Positions 1 through 5,004 of a DNA stretch of 5,432 nt are shown here, piece by piece (positions within the stretch are counted from its first letter, which is position 1; each line of letters opens with the position of its first letter). Below the pieces are notes generated by a model. It ran no database searches. It was not told the origin of the DNA and saw nothing but the letters and a program-made list of their open reading frames with translations. A program made the position numbers and the translations under genes. This DNA is from Bacillota bacterium (lineage in GTDB: Bacteria > Bacillota > Clostridia > Christensenellales > Aristaeellaceae). The stretch spans positions 1 through 5,432 of the forward strand of contig JAEVZE010000399.1 in the NCBI GenBank assembly GCA_023392395.1. Direction: 5' to 3'.

Positions 1-633
1 TGCGGATTCCCCATAGATCCCCAGCGCCTTCTGCACGTCCTCCTCGTTGGCGATGACCGTATCGGAGTGCCGGACCAACTCCGGCATCACCTCGTCCGCC
101 CGCTTGCCGTATTTCCACAGGTTCTTCCGGTAATTGAGATCGCAGCTGACGGCAAGGCCCATCGATCTGGCCGCCAAAATCGCCTCCAGCGTGAGCGCCG
201 CCGCGCTCTGGCTGAGCGCGGGCGTGATGCCGGTGACGTGAAACCATGTTGCTTTGTCAAACGCCGTCCGCCAGTCGATGTCGCCCGGCTTCGCCCTGGC
301 AATGCAGCTGCCTTCGCGGTCGTAGATCACCTTACTGGGCCGCTGTACCGCGCCGTTTTCCAGAAAATAAATGCCGATGCGGCCCTCCGTTCGCGCGATC
401 CCCGACACGTCCACGCCGAAGCCGCGCAGTTCCCGGATGCAGCCTTCCGCGAGGTCGTTCTTCGGCAGCGCCGTAACGAACGAAGCATCCATGCCGAAAT
501 TGGCCAGGCTGACCGCCACGTTGGCCTCGCCGCCGCCAAACGTGGCCTCAAACGCGGGCGTCTGCAAAAAACGTTCAAACCCGGGGCTCTTCAGCCGCAG
601 CATGATCTCGCCGAATGTGACCACTTTTCCCAT
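1..633 (-). CDS. kdgK: PfkB-family sugar kinase, 2-keto-3-deoxygluconate kinase-like (3' end off the window)
   Basis: The reading frame begins at ATG 633 and stays open for 211 codons to the left edge, so about a third of a normal 310-340 residue PfkB kinase is missing. The N-terminus reads MGKVVTFGEIMLRL, and PfkB signature 1 is present as GGGEANVA at residues 33-40. Residues 101-109 (KVIYDREGS) and 165-173 (DLNYRKNLW) are characteristic of the KDG kinase branch, where the Tyr/Arg residues contact the sugar acid. NEED at 196-199 also fits the fold. The C-terminal GAGD anion-hole motif with the catalytic Asp lies beyond the window and cannot be checked. The family phosphorylates 2-keto-3-deoxygluconate with ATP to KDPG in the cytoplasm, feeding the KDPG aldolase step. 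A GGAGGA site 8 nt before the ATG supports this start. It follows the VOC gene by 25 nt, so it is probably co-transcribed. Another PfkB substrate, such as a different keto-sugar acid, remains possible. Confidence 0.85.
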   Translation of the reverse strand, partial: MGKVVTFGEIMLRLKSPGFERFLQTPAFEATFGGGEANVAVSLANFGMDASFVTALPKNDLAEGCIRELRGFGVDVSGIARTEGRIGIYFLENGAVQRPSKVIYDREGSCIARAKPGDIDWRTAFDKATWFHVTGITPALSQSAAALTLEAILAARSMGLAVSCDLNYRKNLWKYGKRADEVMPELVRHSDTVIANEEDVQKALGIYGESA

Positions 634-641
634 TTTGGTAT

Positions 642-647
642 TCCTCC
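642..647 (-). promoter_or_regulatory. Ribosome binding site of the kdgK-like gene
   Basis: On the minus strand GGAGGA lies 8 nt before ATG 633, inside the 25-nt gap that follows the stop of the VOC gene. Its strength and spacing fix the start and suggest independent ribosome loading within the polycistronic message. Confidence 0.75.
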
Positions 648-658
648 GTAGCCTGATC

Positions 659-1051
659 CTACTGCTGCGCGAACTCCACGCGCTCGCCGCTGGGCCCTAT
701 GAGGTGGAACCAGCGCGCCGTGCCCGGCCAGTAGTCCGAAACGCCGATTTCCTCCGCCGCGAAGGGGAGCCCCTGCCGCCTGGCCTCCTCAAACGCGCCC
801 GCAATATCGTCCGTGGCCACCGCGATGTGGTCGATCGCGCCGGGGACCCCGGCGATCTCGTCGCGCTCATAAGCCTCCACGTAGAGGTCGGCCACTTTCA
901 GGTGCACCACCCGGCAGAGCTCGCCCGCCTCCAGCACCGTGGTTTCAAACACGATCTCCGCGCCGAGCATCTTGTAGAATTCGATGGTCGCGTCCATGTC
1001 CTTTGTGGGCAGGCCGTAATGATGAAATCCCTTGACATATCGTCCAAGCAT
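659..1051 (-). CDS. VOC-superfamily (glyoxalase/bleomycin-resistance fold) protein, single domain
   Basis: This is a 130-residue protein, the usual length for a single-chain VOC protein made of two beta-alpha-beta-beta-beta modules. Module 1 spans about residues 6-62 and begins FHHYGLPTKDMD. Module 2 spans about 72-128 and begins IDHIAVATDDI. The four canonical metal-ligand positions are all occupied: His11, Glu59 (YVEAYE), His75 and Glu126 (RVEF). A divalent-metal-dependent enzyme is therefore likely, rather than a non-catalytic binding protein. Family members include glyoxalase I, methylmalonyl-CoA epimerase and various isomerases and dioxygenases; the sequence alone does not choose among them. 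Its place between an aldo/keto reductase and a KDG-type kinase suggests isomerisation or epimerisation of a sugar-derived intermediate, or detoxification of a reactive aldehyde (inference). ATG 1051 was chosen because AAGGAGGG lies 6 nt upstream. The frame stays open another 50 codons upstream, but that stretch is hairpin-rich spacer without VOC character. Confidence 0.88.
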   Translation of the reverse strand: MLGRYVKGFHHYGLPTKDMDATIEFYKMLGAEIVFETTVLEAGELCRVVHLKVADLYVEAYERDEIAGVPGAIDHIAVATDDIAGAFEEARRQGLPFAAEEIGVSDYWPGTARWFHLIGPSGERVEFAQQ

Positions 1052-1057
1052 GGCTTT

Positions 1058-1065
1058 CCCTCCTT
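1058..1065 (-). promoter_or_regulatory. Ribosome binding site that decides the VOC gene start
   Basis: AAGGAGGG on the minus strand ends 6 nt before ATG 1051. It is an almost perfect anti-16S match. It argues for the 130-residue product over an upstream start near 1201, which would add about 50 residues encoded by repeat-like spacer. Confidence 0.8.
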
Positions 1066-1101
1066 GACTTGTAAACCACAGAGCATACACCCCGGAAGGT
1101 T

Positions 1102-1121
1102 TGGAGGGCTGAAGCCCTCTA
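1102..1121. repeat. Small inverted repeat (6-bp perfect core, tetraloop)
   Basis: GAGGGC (1104-1109) pairs perfectly with GCCCTC (1114-1119) around a 4-nt loop. A G-T and a T-A pair can extend the stem to 1102 and 1121. It lies about 50 nt upstream of the VOC start. No T-run follows in the minus-strand direction, so it is not a terminator of the usual kind. Confidence 0.7.
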
Positions 1122-1129
1122 TGTTCCAT

Positions 1130-1158
1130 CCTATGTACCGGCTTTGCCGGTACATAGG
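1130..1158. repeat. Perfect 13-bp inverted repeat with 3-nt loop
   Basis: CCTATGTACCGGC (1130-1142) is followed by TTT and then its exact reverse complement (1146-1158). With one bulged base the flanks AT and GAT can add a few further pairs. In the minus-strand transcript the loop is AAA. No U-tract follows, so it is more like a palindromic repeat unit (REP-like) or an mRNA-stabilising hairpin than a terminator. This is the strongest secondary structure noticed in the window. Confidence 0.85.
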
Positions 1159-1190
1159 GATTCCCCCAAAGGGCGCGCTTGCCCGCCCGA

Positions 1191-1206
1191 CGGAGAATCA
1201 TCTCCG
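1191..1206. repeat. Short hairpin, 6-bp arms
   Basis: CGGAGA (1191-1196) pairs with TCTCCG (1201-1206) across the loop ATCA. It is one of the stacked inverted repeats of this spacer and unremarkable on its own. Confidence 0.6.
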
Positions 1207-1212
1207 GTCTGT

Positions 1213-1254
1213 CGGATTGCGCCCGGAAATATCCGCAGATATTTCAGCAATCCG
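1213..1254. repeat. Two-tier inverted repeat (8-bp outer and 7-bp inner stem)
   Basis: The outer arms are CGGATTGC (1213-1220) and GCAATCCG (1247-1254). The inner arms are GAAATAT (1226-1232) and ATATTTC (1239-1245) around the loop CCGCAG. The tiers are joined by an asymmetric internal loop of 5 and 1 nt. Both stems are perfect, so the segment probably folds as a long hairpin in either strand's RNA. Confidence 0.75.
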
Positions 1255-1267
1255 GCCTCGGCCCCTT

Positions 1268-1300
1268 GCGATCGCTTACGCCCCGGGCAGAAGCGATTGC
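1268..1300. repeat. Hairpin immediately after the aldo/keto reductase stop
   Basis: GCGATCGCTT (1268-1277) and AAGCGATTGC (1291-1300) are complementary apart from one C-T position in DNA (C1273 against T1298; A-G in the minus-strand transcript). They enclose 13 nt that include CCCCGGG. In the minus-strand direction the hairpin starts 3 nt after the TAA stop of the reductase. No T-tract follows. It may protect the 3' end of the upstream message or lower read-through into the VOC and kinase genes (inference). Confidence 0.6.
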
Positions 1301-1303
1301 CCG

Positions 1304-2284
1304 TTACAGGTATCGGAACGGTTCGATGATCCGGTTGATCTCCGCCATCTCATCCACGCTTATGTCCCAGTCCAGCGCGCGCGCGTTGCCGTCCAGCTGC
1401 GCAATGGAGGACACGCCGCCGATGATGCAGGTGACCTCCTCCTTTTGCCTCAGCCAATTGACGCAGATCTCGTTCATGGGGCGGCCCATCTCTCCGGCAA
1501 ACGCGGCCAGCTGCTCGTAGCAGTCATAATACCGGTCGTATGCCTCGCCGAAAAACTTGGGGTTTTCGTTTCGGATGTCGCCGGAGGAGAACTTGCGCTC
1601 CCGGGTGAAGCGGCCGGTCAGGAGGCCCTGCATGTAGGGGCTGTAGGGCAAAAACGCCTGCCCGTGCTTGCGAACGGTGGCCATCATCTCATCCTCGGCC
1701 TTGTACTCCAGCGGGATGCTGTGGTAGCTGTCCGTATTGCGCTCGAGCATGTTGTACAGGCCCTGCTGGCACTCGACGGGGATGATCCGCATGAACGCCT
1801 CCACGTCCGCCTGGGAGAAGTTGCTAAGCCCCACATAGCGGATCTTGCCCGCGCGCTTCAGTTGGCAAAGCGCCTCCGCCGTCTCCTCGATGGGCGTATT
1901 GTGGTCGGGCCAGTGGAGCTGATAGATGTCCACGTGGTCGGTGCCCAAGCGCCGAAGGCTACAGTCGATCTCCTGCAGGATGCTCTTGCCGGAAAGGTCG
2001 TTGCGGGTCTTGTGGTGCTCGTCCCAGAGAAGGCCGCACTTGGACGCGACGACCACCTTGTCCCTAAGGCCGCCCCTCAGCGCCTTGCCCAACACCTCCT
2101 CGGCGTGATACCATCCGTAGACCGGGGCGACGTCGAAGAAGTTGATGCCCCGGTCGATCGCGGCGTGCACGATGCCGATGTACTTGTCGTCATCCTCGCC
2201 GCCCCAGTCACCGCCGAAGTTCCAGCAGCCAATGCCCAGCGCGGAAATCGGCTCGTCGATCAGCTTCACCTTTTTATAGATCAT
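1304..2284 (-). CDS. Aldo/keto reductase
   Basis: This 326-residue protein has the usual length of an NAD(P)(H)-dependent aldo/keto reductase TIM barrel. The full catalytic tetrad is visible: Asp51 and Tyr56 (FFDVAPVYG), Lys82 (SKCG) and His124 (QLHWPD). The conserved GLSNF segment is at 152-156, and the C-terminal cofactor-binding region includes CIIGGVSS at 286-293. Such enzymes interconvert carbonyls and alcohols of sugars, aldehydes or sugar acids in the cytoplasm. Here it probably oxidises or reduces the imported sugar before phosphorylation (inference from the neighbouring transporter and kinase). The start ATG 2284 (MIYKKVKL) follows AAGGAG by 10 nt. The frame extends 27 codons further upstream, but those residues are Ser/Arg-rich and overlap the end of the permease gene. 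It begins 28 nt after the permease stop. It is followed by an unusually long, hairpin-rich spacer. The exact substrate cannot be read from the sequence. Confidence 0.92.
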   Translation of the reverse strand: MIYKKVKLIDEPISALGIGCWNFGGDWGGEDDDKYIGIVHAAIDRGINFFDVAPVYGWYHAEEVLGKALRGGLRDKVVVASKCGLLWDEHHKTRNDLSGKSILQEIDCSLRRLGTDHVDIYQLHWPDHNTPIEETAEALCQLKRAGKIRYVGLSNFSQADVEAFMRIIPVECQQGLYNMLERNTDSYHSIPLEYKAEDEMMATVRKHGQAFLPYSPYMQGLLTGRFTRERKFSSGDIRNENPKFFGEAYDRYYDCYEQLAAFAGEMGRPMNEICVNWLRQKEEVTCIIGGVSSIAQLDGNARALDWDISVDEMAEINRIIEPFRYL

Positions 2285-2294
2285 CGTTCCATCG

Positions 2295-2300
2295 CTCCTT
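2295..2300 (-). promoter_or_regulatory. Ribosome binding site of the aldo/keto reductase
   Basis: AAGGAG on the minus strand lies 10 nt before ATG 2284. A nearer ATG in another frame (GCGATGGAACG) would encode only Met-Glu-Arg before a stop, so it is not a gene start. Confidence 0.65.
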
Positions 2301-2312
2301 CTTCGCAGCTGG

Positions 2313-3293
2313 CTATTTGACGACGAGGCCCTTGTGGTTCTTGTCGGAGTTGATGAAGATCGCAACCAGAAGCAGCGCGCCGAAGATGATCTGCTGCAGC
2401 AGGCCGCTGACGCCGATGACGTTCATGCCGTTCTGGATGACGGTGATGAGCAGCGCGCCCAGCAGGGTCATCAGGATGGCGCCCTTGCCGCCGGTCATCT
2501 GCAGCCCGCCCAGCACCGCCGCCGCGATGGCCAGCATCGTGTACTGAGTGCCGACGGTGGGAATGCCGCTTTTGAGCTTGACGGCGAAGATGATGCCGCC
2601 CAGCGCCGCGCCCAGCCCGGAGCACAGGAAGGCGACGACCTTGGCTTTGCGGACGTTTTGGCCCATCAGCCAGGTGGCGCGCTCGTTGGCGCCGGCGGCG
2701 CGCACGGTGTGGCCGGAGGTTGTGAAGCGGCTCACCATCGAATAGACCGTGAGGATTGCAAGCGCCACGAGGAACAGCACCGGCACCGTGCCAAATAGCG
2801 TGAACTTCGCCCAGTTCACATAAGGCCAAACGTCTGGCAGCATCGTCAGCGGTTGCCCGCCCGAGAGCAGGTACGCGACGCTCTGCCAGATGGCCGAGGT
2901 GCTGAGCGTGGCGATGAACGAGGGAACGGAAAGCCTGGTGTGCAATACGCCGTTCAGGATGCCCGCCAGCACGCCGTACAGGATGACCACCGGATAGGCC
3001 CAGGGGCCGATGAGTTTGAACAGTACCGTCAGCATGACCGCCGCGCAGGAGGCGATGCTGCCGATGGACAGGTCGATGGAGCCCAGCATCAGCACGTAAC
3101 CTTCGCCGCAGGCCATCACCAATACGGGCGATAAGTCCTTGAGGATGTTGATGATGTTGCGAGACCCCAGGAAACTGGGGCTGATCGCGGTAAAGACAAT
3201 CAGGATCGCCACCGTAGAAGCCAGCGTAAGGTACTTGGTCAGCGCTTCCCGGCTGCCGGCGATCCTCCCCCAGAGCGTTCTCTCCGTGTTCAT
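2313..3293 (-). CDS. Sugar ABC transporter permease, RbsC/BPD_transp_2 family (complete)
   Basis: This is a 326-residue polytopic membrane protein. Hydrophobic segments are seen at about residues 21-38, 54-71, 75-95, 98-117, 122-143, 166-187, 217-237, 249-264, 272-290 and 299-316, matching the roughly ten-helix RbsC-type permeases. Family landmarks are GSIDLSIGS (71-79) in the early membrane region, the cytoplasmic loop TVRAAGANERA (196-206) that contacts the ATPase, and LGGLQMTGGKG (261-271) before the last helices. It should form the membrane channel with the other permease of this operon and be driven by the neighbouring ATPase. ATG 3293 was chosen because AAGGGG lies 6 nt upstream; a TTG six codons earlier overlaps that site. 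It is separated from the ATPase gene by an anomalous 169-nt spacer, and the reductase starts 28 nt after its stop. The substrate is probably a sugar or sugar acid. AI-2-type or polyol transporters share the same architecture. Confidence 0.93.
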   Translation of the reverse strand: MNTERTLWGRIAGSREALTKYLTLASTVAILIVFTAISPSFLGSRNIINILKDLSPVLVMACGEGYVLMLGSIDLSIGSIASCAAVMLTVLFKLIGPWAYPVVILYGVLAGILNGVLHTRLSVPSFIATLSTSAIWQSVAYLLSGGQPLTMLPDVWPYVNWAKFTLFGTVPVLFLVALAILTVYSMVSRFTTSGHTVRAAGANERATWLMGQNVRKAKVVAFLCSGLGAALGGIIFAVKLKSGIPTVGTQYTMLAIAAAVLGGLQMTGGKGAILMTLLGALLITVIQNGMNVIGVSGLLQQIIFGALLLVAIFINSDKNHKGLVVK

Positions 3294-3299
3294 GGCAAT

Positions 3300-3305
3300 C
3301 CCCTT
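3300..3305 (-). promoter_or_regulatory. Ribosome binding site of the complete permease
   Basis: AAGGGG, a one-mismatch Shine-Dalgarno, lies 6 nt before ATG 3293. It falls within the codons that the alternative TTG start would use, which favours the ATG. Confidence 0.6.
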
Positions 3306-3320
3306 AATCAATGTAGAATA

Positions 3321-3416
3321 TTAGTGCGTCCAAAGCAGCAAGGAATTTTCGATGCGGAACAAGGAGCCGGAGCGAGGTGTAGCGGCGCTATATTGAGCGG
3401 AGAGCGACACAGTCAT
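3321..3416 (-). CDS. Possible 31-residue small ORF within the repeat-like spacer (doubtful)
   Basis: An ATG at 3416 opens a 31-codon frame ending in TAA at 3321-3323. The product starts MTVSLSAQYSAATPRSG and ends in LLLWTH. There is no Shine-Dalgarno sequence upstream (CCTTTTCGCGC precedes the ATG). The frame is also open for 17 codons before the ATG, back to a TGA. It has no domain, signal peptide or membrane segment that I recognise. It lies mostly inside the candidate repeat 3342-3454, so the open frame is more likely a by-product of a dispersed element than a gene. It is recorded because nothing else explains the spacer. Confidence 0.15.
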   Translation of the reverse strand: MTVSLSAQYSAATPRSGSLFRIENSLLLWTH

Positions 3417-3454
3417 GCGCGAAAAGGCCCGTCGCGACGATGCAGTAAAATTCG
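3342..3454. repeat. Candidate small dispersed element with inverted ends
   Basis: GAATTTT at 3343-3349 faces its reverse complement AAAATTC at 3447-3453, which gives a segment of about 110 bp with 7-bp inverted ends. CGATGC occurs in the same orientation near both ends (3350-3355 and 3438-3443), and an 8-bp palindrome GTCGCGAC lies at 3431-3438. The interior holds two similar blocks, TCGCTCTCCGCTC and TCGCTCCGGCTC, on the minus strand. No clear target-site duplication is visible. Its placement in an otherwise compact operon, between the ATPase and the second permease, suggests an inserted MITE-like or other dispersed repeat (inference). Confidence 0.4.
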
Positions 3455-3462
3455 GAATTGGT

Positions 3463-4989
3463 TTACATCATGTACTTGAGAATGCTGAGCTGGTCGGGCT
3501 TGCCGTCCGGCGGCGCGTCGAAAACGCGGGTGACTTCGCCATCCTTCATCACAAAGACGCGGTTTGCCAGGCCGATCGATTCGTCCAGGGTGTCGCCCAG
3601 CACAATCAAGCTCTTGCCCTTGTCGGCGATGTCCCGGATGATTGAGTAGATTTCCGCCTTCGCGCCCACGTCCACGCCCCGTGTGGGGTGGTCGAGGATC
3701 AGGATGTCGGCGTCGGAGGCCAGCGCGCGCGCGAACACCACCTTCTGCGCGTTGCCGCCGCTCAGGTGGCCCACGGTTTGCCGGACGCTGGGGAGCTTGA
3801 TGGACAGTTCGCGCACGTACTCCTCCGCCTGAACCCTTGCGAGCTTGTCGGAGATCAGGCCGTGGCGCTTGACCTTCTCAAAATTGGACAGGGCGATGTT
3901 TTCACAGGCGGAAAGCTCCGGGACCACGCCCTCGACGCGGCGCTCCCTTGGCACCGACAGGATGCCGCTGCCCAGCGCCATGCAGGGTGAATCAAACCGC
4001 TTCGCCTGCCCGCGGATACGGATCTCCCCGGAGGTGGGGTCCTCGTCGCCCGAGACCACGGCGCACAGCTCCTCCTTGCCGGACCCGATCACGCCGCAGA
4101 CCGACACGATCTCGCCCCGGTGCAGCTGAAGGTCCACGCCGCCGAAGTAGCCGCGCTTGCCCAGTTCTTTCAACTCCAGCACCACTTCGGCCTCCGGCAC
4201 GCGCTGGCGGGCCACCCGGTAATACTCGCCCGAGGCGGAGCGGCCGACCATTTTTTCATACAGAATGCCCTCGTCCAATTCCGAATTGGGCATTTCGGCC
4301 ACCTTGCAGCCATCCTTGAACACGCAGATGCGGGCGGCGATCTCCATCACCTCGCCCAGCTTGTGGGAGACGAAGATCACCGCGTTGCCGCGATCGCACA
4401 GGCGCTTCATGTGGCGGAACAGCTGGCGGATCTCCTGATCGCTCAACACCGAGGTCGGCTCGTCCAAGAGGATGATGGCGCCCTTGTCCTGACAGGCGCT
4501 GACCGCGTCGAAGACTTTTGCGATCTCCACCATCTGGCGGCTGGCAAAATCCAGCCGGTTCACGCGGGCGCCCGGTCGGATGTTCTCGATCTCCATTTGA
4601 TCAAGCACCTTCTGCGCGTCGGCATTCATGCGCTTGACGTTCACCAGGCCGTGCCGGACGTAGGGCTCCTCGCGGCCGATGTAGATGTTCTGAGCGACCG
4701 TCAGATTCTGAATCAGCGACTGCTCCTGAAACACCATGCCCACGCCCAGATGGTTGGCCTGGATGGTGGTGCGCGGCGCGTAAACGTCGCCGTGCATCCG
4801 CATTTCGCCGGAGGTGGCCCTCTCCGCCCCCATCAGGATTTTCATCAGCGTGGACTTGCCCGCGCCGTTTTCACCGATCAGGCCCAGCACTTCCCCACCG
4901 TAGATGTCCAGGCTCACTTCGTTCAAGGCGAGCGTGCCGGGGTAGTGCATCGTGACGTTCCGGGCAGACATCAGAAGTTTTCGTTCCAT
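3463..4989 (-). CDS. Sugar ABC transporter ATP-binding protein, two fused nucleotide-binding domains (RbsA/MglA type)
   Basis: This 508-residue protein has the normal length for a CUT2-family ATPase with two ABC domains. Domain 1 (about 5-250) has Walker A GENGAGKST (39-47), Q-loop Gln88 (VFQEQ), a degenerate signature LDFASRQMVEIAK (146-158), Walker B AIILLDEPTS (171-180) with Glu177, and switch His209 (FVSHK). Domain 2 (about 265-505) has a modified Walker A GVIGSGKEEL (299-308), a good signature LSGGNAQKV (409-417), and Walker B ILILDHPTRGVDVG (429-442). In Walker B the usual catalytic Glu is His434, and the usual switch region reads LGDTLDE. One canonical hydrolysis site and one degenerate site are therefore expected, a known trend in this family. 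It energises import by the two RbsC-type permeases from the cytoplasmic face. ATG 4989 follows GAGGAGG by 8 nt. It starts 13 nt after the upstream permease stop. Confidence 0.96.
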   Translation of the reverse strand: MERKLLMSARNVTMHYPGTLALNEVSLDIYGGEVLGLIGENGAGKSTLMKILMGAERATSGEMRMHGDVYAPRTTIQANHLGVGMVFQEQSLIQNLTVAQNIYIGREEPYVRHGLVNVKRMNADAQKVLDQMEIENIRPGARVNRLDFASRQMVEIAKVFDAVSACQDKGAIILLDEPTSVLSDQEIRQLFRHMKRLCDRGNAVIFVSHKLGEVMEIAARICVFKDGCKVAEMPNSELDEGILYEKMVGRSASGEYYRVARQRVPEAEVVLELKELGKRGYFGGVDLQLHRGEIVSVCGVIGSGKEELCAVVSGDEDPTSGEIRIRGQAKRFDSPCMALGSGILSVPRERRVEGVVPELSACENIALSNFEKVKRHGLISDKLARVQAEEYVRELSIKLPSVRQTVGHLSGGNAQKVVFARALASDADILILDHPTRGVDVGAKAEIYSIIRDIADKGKSLIVLGDTLDESIGLANRVFVMKDGEVTRVFDAPPDGKPDQLSILKYMM

Positions 4990-4997
4990 CGCGCACG

Positions 4998-5004
4998 CCT
5001 CCTC
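4998..5004 (-). promoter_or_regulatory. Ribosome binding site of the ATPase, overlapping the upstream stop codon
   Basis: GAGGAGG on the minus strand lies 8 nt before ATG 4989 and overlaps the TGA (5005-5003) of the upstream permease. This arrangement is typical of translational coupling, consistent with matched production of the transporter parts. Confidence 0.75.

Larger units (their letters stand above)
1052..1303. other. Hairpin-rich intergenic spacer inside the operon
   Basis: These 252 bp separate the reductase stop from the VOC start, while most other junctions in the operon are 13-28 nt. The spacer contains at least five inverted repeats, listed separately: 1102-1121, 1130-1158, 1191-1206, 1213-1254 and 1268-1300. 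It has no family-recognisable coding sequence, and no stem is followed by a T-tract in the direction of transcription. I read it as one or two small palindromic repeat elements, or a structured mRNA segment, between co-transcribed genes. Only the last few bases, with the AAGGAGGG site, have an obvious role. Confidence 0.6.

Noticed and set aside
1052..1201. N-terminal extension of the VOC protein by about 50 residues
   Set aside because: The extension translates hairpin-rich spacer, while a near-perfect AAGGAGGG site sits 6 nt before the internal ATG 1051, where the VOC fold begins.
1102..1300. Intrinsic transcription terminators
   Set aside because: Several stems are strong, but none is followed by a run of T in the minus-strand direction or in the plus-strand direction.
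371..2320. A 649-codon open frame on the plus strand
   Set aside because: It runs antisense across the kinase, VOC and reductase genes and has no recognisable domain. The minus-strand genes have family motifs, correct lengths and ribosome sites. Long antisense frames are expected in GC-rich coding DNA.
2285..2365. Upstream start for the aldo/keto reductase adding 27 residues
   Set aside because: The extra residues are Ser/Arg/Thr-rich, overlap the permease coding end and lack family similarity. ATG 2284 has its own AAGGAG.
2281..2829. A 182-codon minus-strand frame overlapping the permease
   Set aside because: It is an out-of-frame shadow: the Arg/His/Gly-rich product has no domain, while the overlapping frame encodes a clear RbsC-type membrane protein.
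3294..3311. TTG start six codons upstream for the complete permease
   Set aside because: It would place the Shine-Dalgarno-like AAGGGG inside the coding region. The ATG at 3293 is correctly spaced from it.
3306..3345. A promoter before the complete permease (TTGCTG ... TATTCT)
   Set aside because: The spacing is only 15 nt and the -35 match is poor. The AT-rich patch alone does not support a promoter call.
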